Shown here piece by piece: positions 36,903 to 47,131 of a DNA stretch of 64,000 nt. The position numbers were made by a program, and so were the translations under genes. Below the pieces are notes generated by a model, which saw nothing but the letters and a program-made list of their open reading frames with translations, searched no databases and had not been told where the DNA came from. This DNA is from Demequina activiva (lineage in GTDB: Bacteria > Actinomycetota > Actinomycetes > Actinomycetales > Demequinaceae): the NCBI RefSeq assembly GCF_016862815.1, contig NZ_BONR01000002.1, forward strand, positions 434,001 through 498,000, read 5' to 3'. How positions within the stretch are numbered: position 1 is the stretch's first letter; each line of letters opens with the position of its first letter.

Positions 36903-37495
36903 CTCGCCTCGTCCACCAGCTGAAGCAGCAACGAGTGCACGCGCGCGTCCGACGAGATCTCGGGATGGAACGCCGTGGCGATCGCTCGCCCATGCCTCAC
37001 GGCCACGGGATGGCGAGAGCCGTCGGGACCCTCGGCTGTCGCCAGGACCTCCACGCTCGCGCTGTGAGCCTCGACCCATGGCGCCCTGATGAAGGTCGCG
37101 TGCATGCCGGAGCCATCCGGCTCCCACACCAGCTCGACCTCCGCGGAGTCCACCTGCCGCCCGAACGCGTTGCGGCGCACCGTCATGGGGATCGCACCGA
37201 GGGTCTGCTGGCCCTCGATGCCGCCGATCACCTCCGTCGACAGCAGGATCATCCCCGCGCAGGAGCCCAGCACGGGCAGGCCCGCGTGGAGACGCTCGAC
37301 CAGCGTGTCGCGCAGGTCGAACGCCCGCAGCAGCTTGTCGATCGTGGTCGACTCGCCACCGGGGATCACGAGCGCATCGACGTCCTCGAGCTCGCTGAGG
37401 CGGCGCACGCGGGTCACGCGGGCTCCGACACTCTCGAGCATCACCTGGTGCTCGCGCACGTCGCCCTGGAGCGCCAGCACTCCCACGTGGGTCAT
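36899..37495 (-). CDS. pdxT: Pyridoxal 5'-phosphate synthase glutaminase subunit PdxT
   Basis: PdxT hydrolyses glutamine and passes ammonia to PdxS for PLP synthesis. The ATG at 37495 overlaps the NUDIX stop (ATGA) and gives 198 residues. Motifs: VGVLALQGDVREH at the start, VIPGGESTTI, the nucleophile elbow PVLGSCAGMILL with the catalytic Cys, and the C-terminal FHPEISSD with His and Glu of the triad. The frame to 37882 overlaps the NUDIX gene and is not real. pdxS lies two genes upstream, with a NUDIX gene in between. Confidence 0.95.
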   Translation of the reverse strand: MTHVGVLALQGDVREHQVMLESVGARVTRVRRLSELEDVDALVIPGGESTTIDKLLRAFDLRDTLVERLHAGLPVLGSCAGMILLSTEVIGGIEGQQTLGAIPMTVRRNAFGRQVDSAEVELVWEPDGSGMHATFIRAPWVEAHSASVEVLATAEGPDGSRHPVAVRHGRAIATAFHPEISSDARVHSLLLQLVDEAR

Positions 37496-38007
37496 TCGCG
37501 TGCCTCCCCCAGCTCGACGAGCGTGCCGTCCCATGCGAGGAACGCCTCCCACGGTTCGCGCAGCTGCGCGGGGAACACCTCGATGGGCGCCTGCGCGAGC
37601 TGCTCCTGGGTCATCCACGCGAGGTCGTCGATGGTGTCGACCTCGACAGCGGTCCACGCGGTCGAACCGGCAGGCTCGAGGTCCTCGACACGAGCGACGA
37701 AGAACACCTCGTGCTGCACGTAGGGGCGCGACTGGAAGTCGAAGAGCGCGGTGCGGTCCCACACCGGCCCCTCGAGCTCGTCGGGGTCGATCACGTATCC
37801 CGTCTCCTCGCGCAGCTCTCGAGCCGCGCACTCGCGCGCGCTCTCCCCCGGATCGATGCCGCCGCCTGGGGTGAACCACCACGAGCGCTCGGGCCGGTGC
37901 GAGTCATGCGCCCGCAGCACGAGCAGACGCCCGTCGCGATCGAGCAGGAGCACGCGCGCGCCCTCGCGCTCGATCCGGACGGCCGATGCGCCGGTCGCCT
38001 CGGTCAC
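37492..38007 (-). CDS. NUDIX hydrolase
   Basis: A 171-residue NUDIX protein that should cleave a nucleoside-diphosphate-linked substrate. The NUDIX box is present: GGGIDPGESARECAARELREETG, which matches Gx5Ex7REUxEExGU (shown across about residues 48-70, with GE-x7-RE-x2-EE visible). It sits between pdxS and pdxT, 20 bases after pdxS. Starts with GTG at 38007. Substrate cannot be read; a link to vitamin B6 metabolism is only suggested by position, though a NUDIX gene is often found here in related genomes. Confidence 0.9.
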   Translation of the reverse strand: MTEATGASAVRIEREGARVLLLDRDGRLLVLRAHDSHRPERSWWFTPGGGIDPGESARECAARELREETGYVIDPDELEGPVWDRTALFDFQSRPYVQHEVFFVARVEDLEPAGSTAWTAVEVDTIDDLAWMTQEQLAQAPIEVFPAQLREPWEAFLAWDGTLVELGEARE

Positions 38008-38027
38008 CGTGTCGCCGTCAGCGCCCG

Positions 38028-38936
38028 CTACCAGCCGCGCTCGGCGAGGCGGTGCGGCTCCGGGACGTCGTCGACGTTGATGCCCACCATCGCCTCGCCC
38101 AGACCGCGCGACACCTCCGCGATCACCGCGGGGTCGTCATAGAACGTGGTCGCCTTGACGATGGCCTTGGCACGCGACGCCGGGTCACCGGACTTGAAGA
38201 TGCCAGAGCCCACGAAGACGCCCTCCGCTCCCAGCTGCATCATCATCGCGGCGTCCGCGGGGGTCGCGATGCCACCAGCGGTGAACAGCACCACCGGCAG
38301 CTTGCCGGTCTGCGCGATCTCCTTGACCAGCGGCAGCGGCGCCTGAAGCTCCTTGGCCGCGACGTACAGCTCGTCCTCGGGCAGCGCGGTGAGCGCCTTG
38401 ATCTCTGCGCGGATCTTGCGCATGTGCGTGGTCGCGTTGGACACGTCGCCCGTGCCGGCCTCTCCCTTGGAGCGGATCATCGCCGCTCCCTCCGAGATGC
38501 GGCGCAGCGCCTCGCCCAGGTTGGTCGCACCGCACACGAACGGCACGGTGAAGTTCCACTTGTCGATGTGGTGGGTGAAGTCCGCGGGGGTCAGGACCTC
38601 GGACTCGTCGACGTAGTCGACACCCAGGCTCTGCAGCACCTGCGCCTCCACGAAGTGGCCGATGCGCGCCTTCGCCATGACGGGGATCGACACCGCGTCG
38701 ATGATGCCCTGGACCAGGTCGGGGTCGCTCATGCGGGCCACGCCTCCCTGGGCGCGGATGTCTGCGGGGACCCGCTCGAGCGCCATGACGGCGACCGCTC
38801 CAGCGTCCTCGGCGATCTTGGCCTGCTCCGGGGTGACCACGTCCATGATCACGCCGCCCTTGAGCATCTCGGCCATGCCGCGCTTGACCAGGTCCGTGCC
38901 GACCTGGGGTGTGCTGCTCTGGGGGCTGTCAGTCAT
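38028..38936 (-). CDS. pdxS: Pyridoxal 5'-phosphate synthase lyase subunit PdxS
   Basis: PdxS builds PLP from ribose 5-phosphate, glyceraldehyde 3-phosphate and ammonia. The 302-residue TIM barrel starts after a short Ser/Gln-rich head with [18 protein letters not shown]; the ribose-binding lysine is in [15 protein letters not shown], the second catalytic lysine in [13 protein letters not shown], and the phosphate loop in [30 protein letters not shown]. Length and motifs are fully typical. Its ATG overlaps the pimA stop (ATGA), tying PLP synthesis to the PIM operon. Confidence 0.97.
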   Translation of the reverse strand: MTDSPQSSTPQVGTDLVKRGMAEMLKGGVIMDVVTPEQAKIAEDAGAVAVMALERVPADIRAQGGVARMSDPDLVQGIIDAVSIPVMAKARIGHFVEAQVLQSLGVDYVDESEVLTPADFTHHIDKWNFTVPFVCGATNLGEALRRISEGAAMIRSKGEAGTGDVSNATTHMRKIRAEIKALTALPEDELYVAAKELQAPLPLVKEIAQTGKLPVVLFTAGGIATPADAAMMMQLGAEGVFVGSGIFKSGDPASRAKAIVKATTFYDDPAVIAEVSRGLGEAMVGINVDDVPEPHRLAERGW

Positions 38937-40084
38937 GCGGATGCGTCCTTAGGTGTGTGGGGATGGAACTCTGCGTCCATTCTAATCGCGTCACGGTACG
39001 TCTCCTCGATGCGGGGAGCGACCTGGCGCCAGTCGAAGGTGCCAGCGCGGTCCTGACCGCGCAACGCGAGGTCGCGACGCGCCTCGGGGTCATCGAGCAG
39101 GGCGTTGACGCGCGCGGCGAGCTCGACGGAGTCGCCCACGGTATGCAGCGCCACGCAGGCCTCTCCGTCGGAGTCGGTGGCGACGTCGCGGAAGGCGATG
39201 AGGTCGCTCGCGACCACGGCAGCTCCGGCCGCCATGGCCTCCACCAGGACGATGCCGAAGCTCTCGCCTCCCAGATTGGGCGCGCAGTACACGTCTACCG
39301 AGGACATGAACCTCGCCTTCATGCCCTCGTCGAGCTCCCCCACGACCTCGGCGCCTGCTCGCGCCGCCTTGGCCGCCACGCGGTCCGAGAACCGGCCCGC
39401 GACCAGGAACCGCGCGCGCGGGTAGCGCTTGCGCACGTAGGGAATCGCGGCGAGGTACTCGTCGAGTCCCTTGCGGGACTCGTCCATGCGCCCCAGGATC
39501 CCGATGGTCGGGGCGTTCTTGGTGCCGCACCACACCTTCACCGGCTCGGCGTCGACATACTCCTGCGTGTCGACCCCGTTGGGGATGATGTGGGTGGCGG
39601 CGACCCGGAGGTGCTCCTTGATGGTGCGGTCCGCGGACGGAGAGACCGCGATGCGGGCGTCCAGCTCCTCGTAGCCGGGCTTGATGAAGGGCTTGGCGTT
39701 GCGCATGATGCGCGAGTGCTCGTTGGACGTGTGGAACGTCGCGACCGTGGGTCCCAGGCGAGCCCACATCGCGATCACGGACAGCGACATCGTGCCTGGC
39801 TCATGCAGGTGCACCACGTCGAAGCGTCCGTCTCGCAGCCAAGCGCGCACCCTCATCGCGGCGACGAAGCCGAACGTGACCCGCGCGACGGAGCCGTTGT
39901 AGTGGACGGGGATCGACCGGCCCGCCGTGGTGACGTACTCCGGAACCTCGGTCTTGGGTGCGGCCGGCGCGAGCACGGAGACCTCGTGCCCGCGCGCCAG
40001 CAGCGCCTCCGCGAGGTCCATGACGTGCAGCTGGACTCCTCCGGGACGGTCCAGGGAGTACGGACAGACGATCCCGACCCTCAT
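38933..40084 (-). CDS. pimA: Phosphatidylinositol alpha-mannosyltransferase (PimA-like, GT4)
   Basis: PimA moves the first mannose from GDP-mannose onto phosphatidylinositol at the inner membrane leaflet. The ATG at 40084 overlaps the acyltransferase stop and gives 383 residues beginning [20 protein letters not shown], with the acceptor-site GGVQ loop. The GT-B fold has a C-terminal half with [26 protein letters not shown] and the GT4 glutamate motif [21 protein letters not shown]. Order pgsA, acyltransferase, pimA is the classical PIM cluster. Confidence 0.93.
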   Translation of the reverse strand: MRVGIVCPYSLDRPGGVQLHVMDLAEALLARGHEVSVLAPAAPKTEVPEYVTTAGRSIPVHYNGSVARVTFGFVAAMRVRAWLRDGRFDVVHLHEPGTMSLSVIAMWARLGPTVATFHTSNEHSRIMRNAKPFIKPGYEELDARIAVSPSADRTIKEHLRVAATHIIPNGVDTQEYVDAEPVKVWCGTKNAPTIGILGRMDESRKGLDEYLAAIPYVRKRYPRARFLVAGRFSDRVAAKAARAGAEVVGELDEGMKARFMSSVDVYCAPNLGGESFGIVLVEAMAAGAAVVASDLIAFRDVATDSDGEACVALHTVGDSVELAARVNALLDDPEARRDLALRGQDRAGTFDWRQVAPRIEETYRDAIRMDAEFHPHTPKDASA

Positions 40085-40968
40085 GCGACCCACCCGAAGC
40101 GCTGCAGCATGTGCCAATCCTCGGGGTGGTGCGCGACCTGCTCGCCCAGCCACGCCGTCCACGCACGGGTCATCGCCTCGACGCGATCCTGTCCTGGGTA
40201 GTCTCCCGGATCGATCACGGGGCCGAAGGACAGCACCACGCCCCAGCGCGCGCGAGCCCGACGGCGCTGCTCACCGTGCAGCCGTTCGTAGCGCACCATC
40301 ACGGGGATGAGCATCGCCCCGGTCGCGGCCGCCAGCGCTCCTGGTCCGGGTGCGACCTTCACCTCGTGTCCCCACATCCGGGTGGCGACGCCGCTTCCCG
40401 ACAGGTCGCGGTCGGCGAGCAGGCAGATCAGTCGTCGGTCGCCGCGCGCGAGTCGGATGAGCTCGCGGAACGTCGAGCTGCCCTCGTGTCCCAGCACGGA
40501 GATGCCCACCTGCTCGCGCACGGCGACGAACTGGTCGAAGACCTCACGCGGCTCGAGCACCTCTGCGACGGCCGTGACCGGGATGAGGTTCCTGGAGGCC
40601 CACGCCCCCGCGAGGTCCCAGTTGCCGTTGTGACCGAGCACGGCGATCTTTGCGCCCTCGGACGCGAGCAGCGCGCGCATCGGCTCGTCCGCGTCCAGGC
40701 GCACGCGGGCGTCGACCTGCTCCTCGGTCATGCGGCTCAGCTCGAGGACCTCGGCGTAGTAGCGGGCCACGGAGGCCATGCCGCGCCGGCCCACCCGGCG
40801 CAGCGCTCGTCCCTCGAGGCCTGTCACCCGCGCGAGATTCTCCTCGAGCCTGACGGCGGGCTTGGCTCGCGTCGCCCACGCCGTCCACGCCAGGGTGCCG
40901 GCCGCGGCGCGCACCACGCCGGTGGGCAGATGGTCGGCGTTGCGCCACGCGAAGAGGAACGCGTTCAT
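40081..40968 (-). CDS. Phosphatidylinositol mannoside acyltransferase (LpxL/HtrB family)
   Basis: A 295-residue acyltransferase of the lysophospholipid family, expected to add an acyl chain to PIM (PatA role). The catalytic motif HNGNWDLAG (about residues 105-115) is the HX4D/E box; a later ICLLADRDLSGSGVATRMWGHE holds the second conserved block, and VAPGPGALAAATGAMLIPVMV the third. The N-terminus starts MNAFLFAWRNADHLP. The ATG overlaps the pgsA stop; the gene overlaps pimA by four bases. The assignment to PIM follows from the neighbours. Confidence 0.9.
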   Translation of the reverse strand: MNAFLFAWRNADHLPTGVVRAAAGTLAWTAWATRAKPAVRLEENLARVTGLEGRALRRVGRRGMASVARYYAEVLELSRMTEEQVDARVRLDADEPMRALLASEGAKIAVLGHNGNWDLAGAWASRNLIPVTAVAEVLEPREVFDQFVAVREQVGISVLGHEGSSTFRELIRLARGDRRLICLLADRDLSGSGVATRMWGHEVKVAPGPGALAAATGAMLIPVMVRYERLHGEQRRRARARWGVVLSFGPVIDPGDYPGQDRVEAMTRAWTAWLGEQVAHHPEDWHMLQRFGWVA

Positions 40969-41678
40969 CGACCGCCCGGCTCGTCCACATCGTTCGCGGC
41001 AGGCTCTCCCGGGTGGTGATCGGGATGATCGGCATAGTCCAGCGAGTCACGATGATGGTCCTCGTGGTCGCGCAGGTCCTCTCGGTTCGCGCGCACCACC
41101 GCCATGGTGCGCTGCACCACGGTGATCGCCGCCAGCACCGCGAGCAGGAACAGCGTCCAGGTGAGCACCCACACCGGCAGCCCCAAGCCCACGAGGCCAG
41201 TCGCGACCAGCGCGATGACCAGGCGGTCGGAGCGCTCGGCGATCCCGCCGGATGCCTCGACCCCCAGCGACTCCGCCTTGGCTCGGGCGTACGGCACGAA
41301 CGATCCGAACGCGAGGCACAGCAGCGCCGCCAGCGACGTGGCGGGCTCGTCGACGCGGAACGACCACACGAGCGCACCGAAGATCGCCGCATCGGCCACC
41401 CGGTCGAGCGTCGAGTCGAGGTATGCGCCCAGGCGGGAGGTCTTGCCCGACAGCCGGGCCATGGTGCCGTCGAGCATGTCCGTGATCACGAAGAAGGTGA
41501 TGACGAGCACGCCCCAGAACAGCATCGCGCCGCCCTGAGGGAAGAAGAAGCACGCACCGAACACCACGCCGATGGTGCCGGCGATGGTGACCGCGTTGGG
41601 GTGCACACCCATGCTGAGCAGGCCCTTCGCGGGTGCCTGCCAGATCGCGGCCATCAGGGGCCGCAGCTTGCCGAACAT
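40965..41678 (-). CDS. pgsA: CDP-alcohol phosphatidyltransferase, phosphatidylinositol phosphate synthase (PgsA1-like)
   Basis: This membrane enzyme joins CDP-diacylglycerol with inositol phosphate. The ATG at 41678 behind GGGGAG gives 237 residues; the longer frame lies in the HIT gene. The CDP-alcohol signature D-G-x2-A-R-x8-G-x3-D-x3-D is present as DMLDGTMARLSGKTSRLGAYLDSTLDR. About six membrane helices follow the N-terminal amphipathic stretch. The tail (about 195-237) is charged and His/Asp-rich (DHEDHHRDSLDYADHPDHH), unusual for the family and of unknown use. It opens the pgsA, acyltransferase, pimA set. Confidence 0.93.
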   Translation of the reverse strand: MFGKLRPLMAAIWQAPAKGLLSMGVHPNAVTIAGTIGVVFGACFFFPQGGAMLFWGVLVITFFVITDMLDGTMARLSGKTSRLGAYLDSTLDRVADAAIFGALVWSFRVDEPATSLAALLCLAFGSFVPYARAKAESLGVEASGGIAERSDRLVIALVATGLVGLGLPVWVLTWTLFLLAVLAAITVVQRTMAVVRANREDLRDHEDHHRDSLDYADHPDHHPGEPAANDVDEPGGR

Positions 41679-41686
41679 CGTCTCCC

Positions 41687-42244
41687 CTACTTCTGCTGCT
41701 GCCAGGCCTCGCTGAGGCGACGCCAGGTGTCGCCGAGCATCTGCGGCACTGCCTTGGTCTTGGCGATGATGGGGAGGAAGTTGGAGTCCCCCGTCCACCG
41801 TGGCACCACGTGCTGGTGGAGGTGCTCGGAGATGCCGGCTCCCCCGACGGCACCCTGGTTCATGCCGATGTTGAAGCCCTGGGTGCCGGAGACCTCCGTC
41901 AGCACGCGCATCGCCTGCTGGGTGAGGACGCCCATCTCATCGCGCTCCGCATCCGTCGCCTCGGTGTACCAGCCGATGTGCCGGTACGGGCACACCATGA
42001 GGTGTCCAGGGTTGTACGGGTAGAGGTTGAGCACCACGTAGCAGTGCTCGCCGCGGTGCACCACGAGCGCCTCGCGATCCGACCTGCCGACCTTGGTGCA
42101 CAGCGGGCACGCGGTCTCGTCGTACGACGCCCGCGCCTTGCCGTCCTCGATGTACGCCATGCGGTGCGGGGTCCAGAGCCGCTCGAAGCCGTCGGGCACT
42201 CCGCCCATCATCTCCGCCGCGGTGCTGTCCCCCGTCTCCGACAT
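41687..42244 (-). CDS. HIT-family protein (histidine triad hydrolase)
   Basis: HIT proteins split or transfer nucleotidyl groups. From the ATG at 42244 the product is 185 residues; a GTG nine bases upstream (42253) is an alternative start, close after the thrS stop. The actinobacterial AP4A-type hallmark FERLWTPHRMAYI is present (about 20-32), then a zinc Cys pair ACPLCTK, and the triad HLHQHVVPRW (His-x-His-x-His). It lies between thrS and pgsA, its usual actinobacterial neighbourhood. Confidence 0.92.
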   Translation of the reverse strand: MSETGDSTAAEMMGGVPDGFERLWTPHRMAYIEDGKARASYDETACPLCTKVGRSDREALVVHRGEHCYVVLNLYPYNPGHLMVCPYRHIGWYTEATDAERDEMGVLTQQAMRVLTEVSGTQGFNIGMNQGAVGGAGISEHLHQHVVPRWTGDSNFLPIIAKTKAVPQMLGDTWRRLSEAWQQQK

Positions 42245-42258
42245 CTCGCTCACGCCGA

Positions 42259-44250
<1,992 letters not shown>

Positions 44251-44332
44251 CGGATCTCCTTAGGGGTCATGCGCGCGGCTCGCGCGCGGGTCACCCGACG
44301 ATGCTACCGAGTCGAGCCCTCCCCGGAGGAAC

Positions 44333-44354
44333 CTGCTCCCCCACCCCCGAGCAG
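44333..44354 (-). other. G-rich hairpin upstream of thrS
   Basis: On the minus strand CTGCTC and GAGCAG enclose a ten-base G-rich loop (GGGGGTGGGG), about 80 bases before the thrS start. It may end the APH-like gene transcript or form a G-rich structure. The rest of the 195-base gap shows no named element. Confidence 0.3.
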
Positions 44355-44445
44355 CGGAGGACCGCCCGCCTCACACGCCGGGCGTCGCCATGACGGAGGG
44401 AGGGCAGTCCGCGAGGCCGACAGGAGGGCCGATGCGCGCGCCGGC

Positions 44446-45654
44446 TCAGACGAGTGCGCGCCGCTCCGCCACGGCCTCGGCGACACCGAGCCACGCCTGC
44501 GCGTGCCCGGAGTCGTCCGTGCCCGCGGCCAGAGAGAGCACGTTGGCGGCGACCCGCGCACGCAGCTCGCGCTCATCGTGGCGCTGCGCGAACGCACGAT
44601 AGATCCGCTCGGTCTCGCGCGGGACGCAGGTGTAGCCCGTGGCGTCGAGCTCGGGCAGCACGAGCAGATGCGCGATCATGCACGCGCAGTCGTCGATGGC
44701 GCGACCGGGGCCCAACGTGTCGAGATCGATGAGCGCCACGACGCGCGTGGGGTCCGTGGCGCTGTCGAGATAGAGGTTGGCCGGGTGCAGATCGCCATGG
44801 GTCGGCACGGGCAGCGTGGTCGGCACCACGTCCAGCACCGCGTCGATGCGTGACCTCAGAGCCGTCACGCGCGCGGCGTCGAGCCCATCGTCGATCGCCA
44901 TGGTCGCGTACTCGCCCACGCGGTCCGCGACGGCGGGGCGGGGCGACAGAGCCAACGCGTCGTGTGGCAACGAGTCCATGGCGGCAAGGATGGCCGCAGG
45001 ATCGATGCGGGCGGCATCGGAACCGTCGGGACGGTGCAGCGCCCGTGTCATGGGCACTCCGGAAGCCTCCTGCACCACCACGATGCCGTCGCCGGCATCG
45101 ACGGCGAGCGGAGCGAGCTCGCACATGCGGTGGCGCCGGAGCATCGCCTCGGCTCGCTCTGGTCTGACCACCTTGACATACCAGGTGCGACGCCCGTCCT
45201 CGGCCGTGGTCCGAGCACGCAGGACCGCCCTGCGCATGGGCCGTAGCACCAGCATGTCGAGCGACTCGATGGTGATGGTCCTGCCCGTGGCGGCGGACAG
45301 GCGCGGCGCGAGGTCCTCGGGGACGGACGCTGCCGCGAGGCCCGGCAGGTAGGGGTCCGCAGGGTGGCGCCAGACGTGCACCTCGCCCACCTCGGAGGAC
45401 AGCCGCACCGCCTTGCAGGCCTGACGCTGCTCGTCCGTCAGCGCGACGGTGCTTGCCACGAGGTAGATGCGCTCCCCGCCGGCGACCACGTCGAAGCCGG
45501 CGGAGGTCTCGGCTCCCGGGCGGGCGTTGACGGCGTCGAGGGTCCAGCTGTCGAGCGCGGTGTGAGAGGTGGCGAGGGCGGCCGCGAGTATGCCTTCTGC
45601 TTCAGGCCCCGTCAGCATCGTCGCCGCCGCGTTCTCCTTCGCCATAGCCAACAT
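44446..45654 (-). CDS. APH-like phosphotransferase (kinase fold)
   Basis: The ATG at 45654 (AGGTGG upstream) gives 402 residues; the frame to 46263 runs antisense through the ZIP gene and is not real. The C-terminal half has the aminoglycoside/choline kinase motifs VPTHGDLHPANLYLD (Brenner's catalytic Asp and Asn, about residues 298-312) and VVALIDLDTLGPGRAIDD (metal-binding Asp). The ATP-binding half has YVKVVRPERAEAMLRRHRM with the lysine, and IVVVQEASGVPMTRAL. The first 130 residues are an extra domain I cannot name. Substrate unknown; resistance is not implied. It is read toward thrS. Confidence 0.85.
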   Translation of the reverse strand: MLAMAKENAAATMLTGPEAEGILAAALATSHTALDSWTLDAVNARPGAETSAGFDVVAGGERIYLVASTVALTDEQRQACKAVRLSSEVGEVHVWRHPADPYLPGLAAASVPEDLAPRLSAATGRTITIESLDMLVLRPMRRAVLRARTTAEDGRRTWYVKVVRPERAEAMLRRHRMCELAPLAVDAGDGIVVVQEASGVPMTRALHRPDGSDAARIDPAAILAAMDSLPHDALALSPRPAVADRVGEYATMAIDDGLDAARVTALRSRIDAVLDVVPTTLPVPTHGDLHPANLYLDSATDPTRVVALIDLDTLGPGRAIDDCACMIAHLLVLPELDATGYTCVPRETERIYRAFAQRHDERELRARVAANVLSLAAGTDDSGHAQAWLGVAEAVAERRALV

Positions 45655-45817
45655 CACACCACCTACGACGCCGTTTCGTCGGATTCGTGCCTGTTCGTGC
45701 GCGGCGTGTCCCCTGCCCGCGCGCACCGGTTGCCGCCAGGAGCGACCGGGTGGAGGATGTGGCGGGACAGCACGCTCGCATCGCTGGGTCACGGCGACGG
45801 AGCGAGGGAGGGCGCGG

Positions 45818-46519
45818 ATGAGCGGACTCTGGGATGCCTTCGGCGTGGGCCTGCTGGCCCAGTCGTCGCTGCTGCTGGCCGGCGTCGTCGTGTGCTGGAT
45901 CAGGTTCTCGAGTCGCGTGGTGGGCCTGCTCGCCGGGTTCGGCGCTGGCGCGCTGATCGCGGCCATCGCGTTCGACCTGCTGCCCGAGGCGGGGACGCTG
46001 AGCGGGTGGCAGCTGACCCTCGGGATGCTCGCGGGTGTGGCGATCTTCCTCGCCGGCGACCGGATCGTCGAGAAGCGGTTCGGCGACCGCGGCGAGGGCG
46101 GCGCGATGGGGATCGTGGTGGGCTCGGTGGTCGACGGCGTTCCGGAATCGGTGATCATCGGCATACAGATCGCGAGCGGCAATCCTGTCGGCGCAGCGTT
46201 CATCGGTGCGGTCTGGGTGTCGAACGTCCCCCAGGCGATCGCTCCGTCAGCGGAGCTCGCCAAGAATGGCTGGAGCGCGTGGCGCCTGGGCCGACTGTGG
46301 GCGCTGGTGGTCCTGGCCTGCGGCGTCGCTGCTGCCGCGGGCTACGCAGTGACCGAGCTGACCGGGACGGCGACGGGAGCGTGGATGGCCGCGATCGCGG
46401 CGGGTGGCCTGCTCGCGATGCTCACGGATTCGCTCATCCCCTTCGCATACGAGCGCGGCAAGGACCTGGCCGGCGCGGCGACCGTGCTCGGGTTCTGCCT
46501 CGCGTTGGGTGGCTCCTGA
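45818..46519 (+). CDS. ZIP-family metal transporter
   Basis: A 233-residue membrane protein with about eight hydrophobic segments. The ATG at 45818 has GGGAGG upstream. Family features: AGFGAGALIAAIAFDLLPEA in an early helix and the central pore motif GSVVDGVPESVIIGI (about residues 107-121), where ZIP transporters have H/D-x-x-P-E-G. The first metal-binding residue is Asp and the Gly of PEG is Ser here, so metal choice may differ from zinc ZIPs. It is divergent from the kinase gene; the 163-base gap shows no clear promoter. Confidence 0.82.
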   Translation: MSGLWDAFGVGLLAQSSLLLAGVVVCWIRFSSRVVGLLAGFGAGALIAAIAFDLLPEAGTLSGWQLTLGMLAGVAIFLAGDRIVEKRFGDRGEGGAMGIVVGSVVDGVPESVIIGIQIASGNPVGAAFIGAVWVSNVPQAIAPSAELAKNGWSAWRLGRLWALVVLACGVAAAAGYAVTELTGTATGAWMAAIAAGGLLAMLTDSLIPFAYERGKDLAGAATVLGFCLALGGS

Positions 46520-46545
46520 GGGGCCGCCGCTGTGCCTGGAAGCAC

Positions 46546-46580
46546 GAATCCCGCCCGGCCGGGACGGCCGAGCGGGATTC
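46546..46580. terminator. Bidirectional terminator between ZIP gene and tRNA-Val
   Basis: GAATCCCGC and GCGGGATTC enclose a second stem, CGGCC/GGCCG, around a five-base loop, giving about 14 paired bases. It lies 27 bases after the ZIP stop and 3 bases after the tRNA end on the other strand. Confidence 0.7.
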
Positions 46581-46582
46581 CT

Positions 46583-46657
46583 TGGTGGGCGATACTGGGA
46601 TCGAACCAGTGACCTCTTCCGTGTGAAGGAAGCGCGCTACCACTACGCCAATCGCCC
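46583..46657 (-). tRNA. tRNA-Val (anticodon CAC)
   Basis: On the minus strand a 75-base cloverleaf: acceptor GGGCGAT/ATCGCCC, anticodon loop TTCACAC with anticodon CAC reading GUG, T-arm GGTTCGATCC, and an encoded CCA end. It differs from tRNA-Val(GAC) at 50581 at only four positions. Confidence 0.97.
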
Positions 46658-47047
46658 CGAGCGGGTTCCATAGTAGCGCCTCCAGAGCGGGCCGGTGGAC
46701 ACCCTGCACGACGGTGCAGCGGAAGATGACAGAAGTCTCATCCGCTGGTGTGTCAGCGGGTGTCGCACCGACGCCATGTCTGGCGATCCCCGAGCCAAGG
46801 CTGGCGGCAGGCGCCGGAGCCTGAGTTCGGTGCGGGCGGGGATCCTCGCAATCGTGATGGGCGAGACGGTCGAGCTCACCTCGACCCTGAGCGCGTCGCG
46901 CGCGGCAGGGTCGACGGTCCCTCCGTCGAGCTCGACGTCGGGTCCGAGGTCGTCCCGGCCGTCGCCCGAGTCCGCGATCGCGGCGCCAGCGCCGATCGCC
47001 ACGATGCCCAGCGCTCCGGTCACCATCCAGATGGTCTGCTTTCCCAT
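46643..47047 (-). CDS. Small secreted protein, uncertain C-terminus
   Basis: The start is well supported: ATG at 47047 with AGGAG five bases upstream. The product begins MGKQTIWMVTGALGIVAIGA then GAAIADSGDG, a clear Sec signal peptide or anchor, followed by an acidic region (DDLGPDVELDGGTVDPAARDALRVEVSS). After about residue 60 the composition turns Arg-rich and the frame runs 15 bases into tRNA-Val before a stop, for 134 residues in total. The second half may be a shifted frame, so the gene may be broken or the true end earlier. No family recognised. Confidence 0.5.
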   Translation of the reverse strand: MGKQTIWMVTGALGIVAIGAGAAIADSGDGRDDLGPDVELDGGTVDPAARDALRVEVSSTVSPITIARIPARTELRLRRLPPALARGSPDMASVRHPLTHQRMRLLSSSAAPSCRVSTGPLWRRYYGTRSGRLA

Positions 47048-47131
47048 GATCGTGCTCCTGTTCCTGTCCCGCGGTCGCGGGCTCGTGTGAACAAGACTGG
47101 GCGGCCCGCATGAAACCACGAGGAGAGTCCG

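Noticed and set aside
44251-44445. T-box riboswitch before thrS
   Set aside because: I looked for the T-box core sequence and a specifier stem followed by a terminator and found neither; actinobacterial T-boxes are mainly before ileS.
45655-46263. Extended N-terminus of the APH-like kinase
   Set aside because: It would run antisense through the ZIP transporter gene and gives low-complexity Ser/Pro/Thr sequence.
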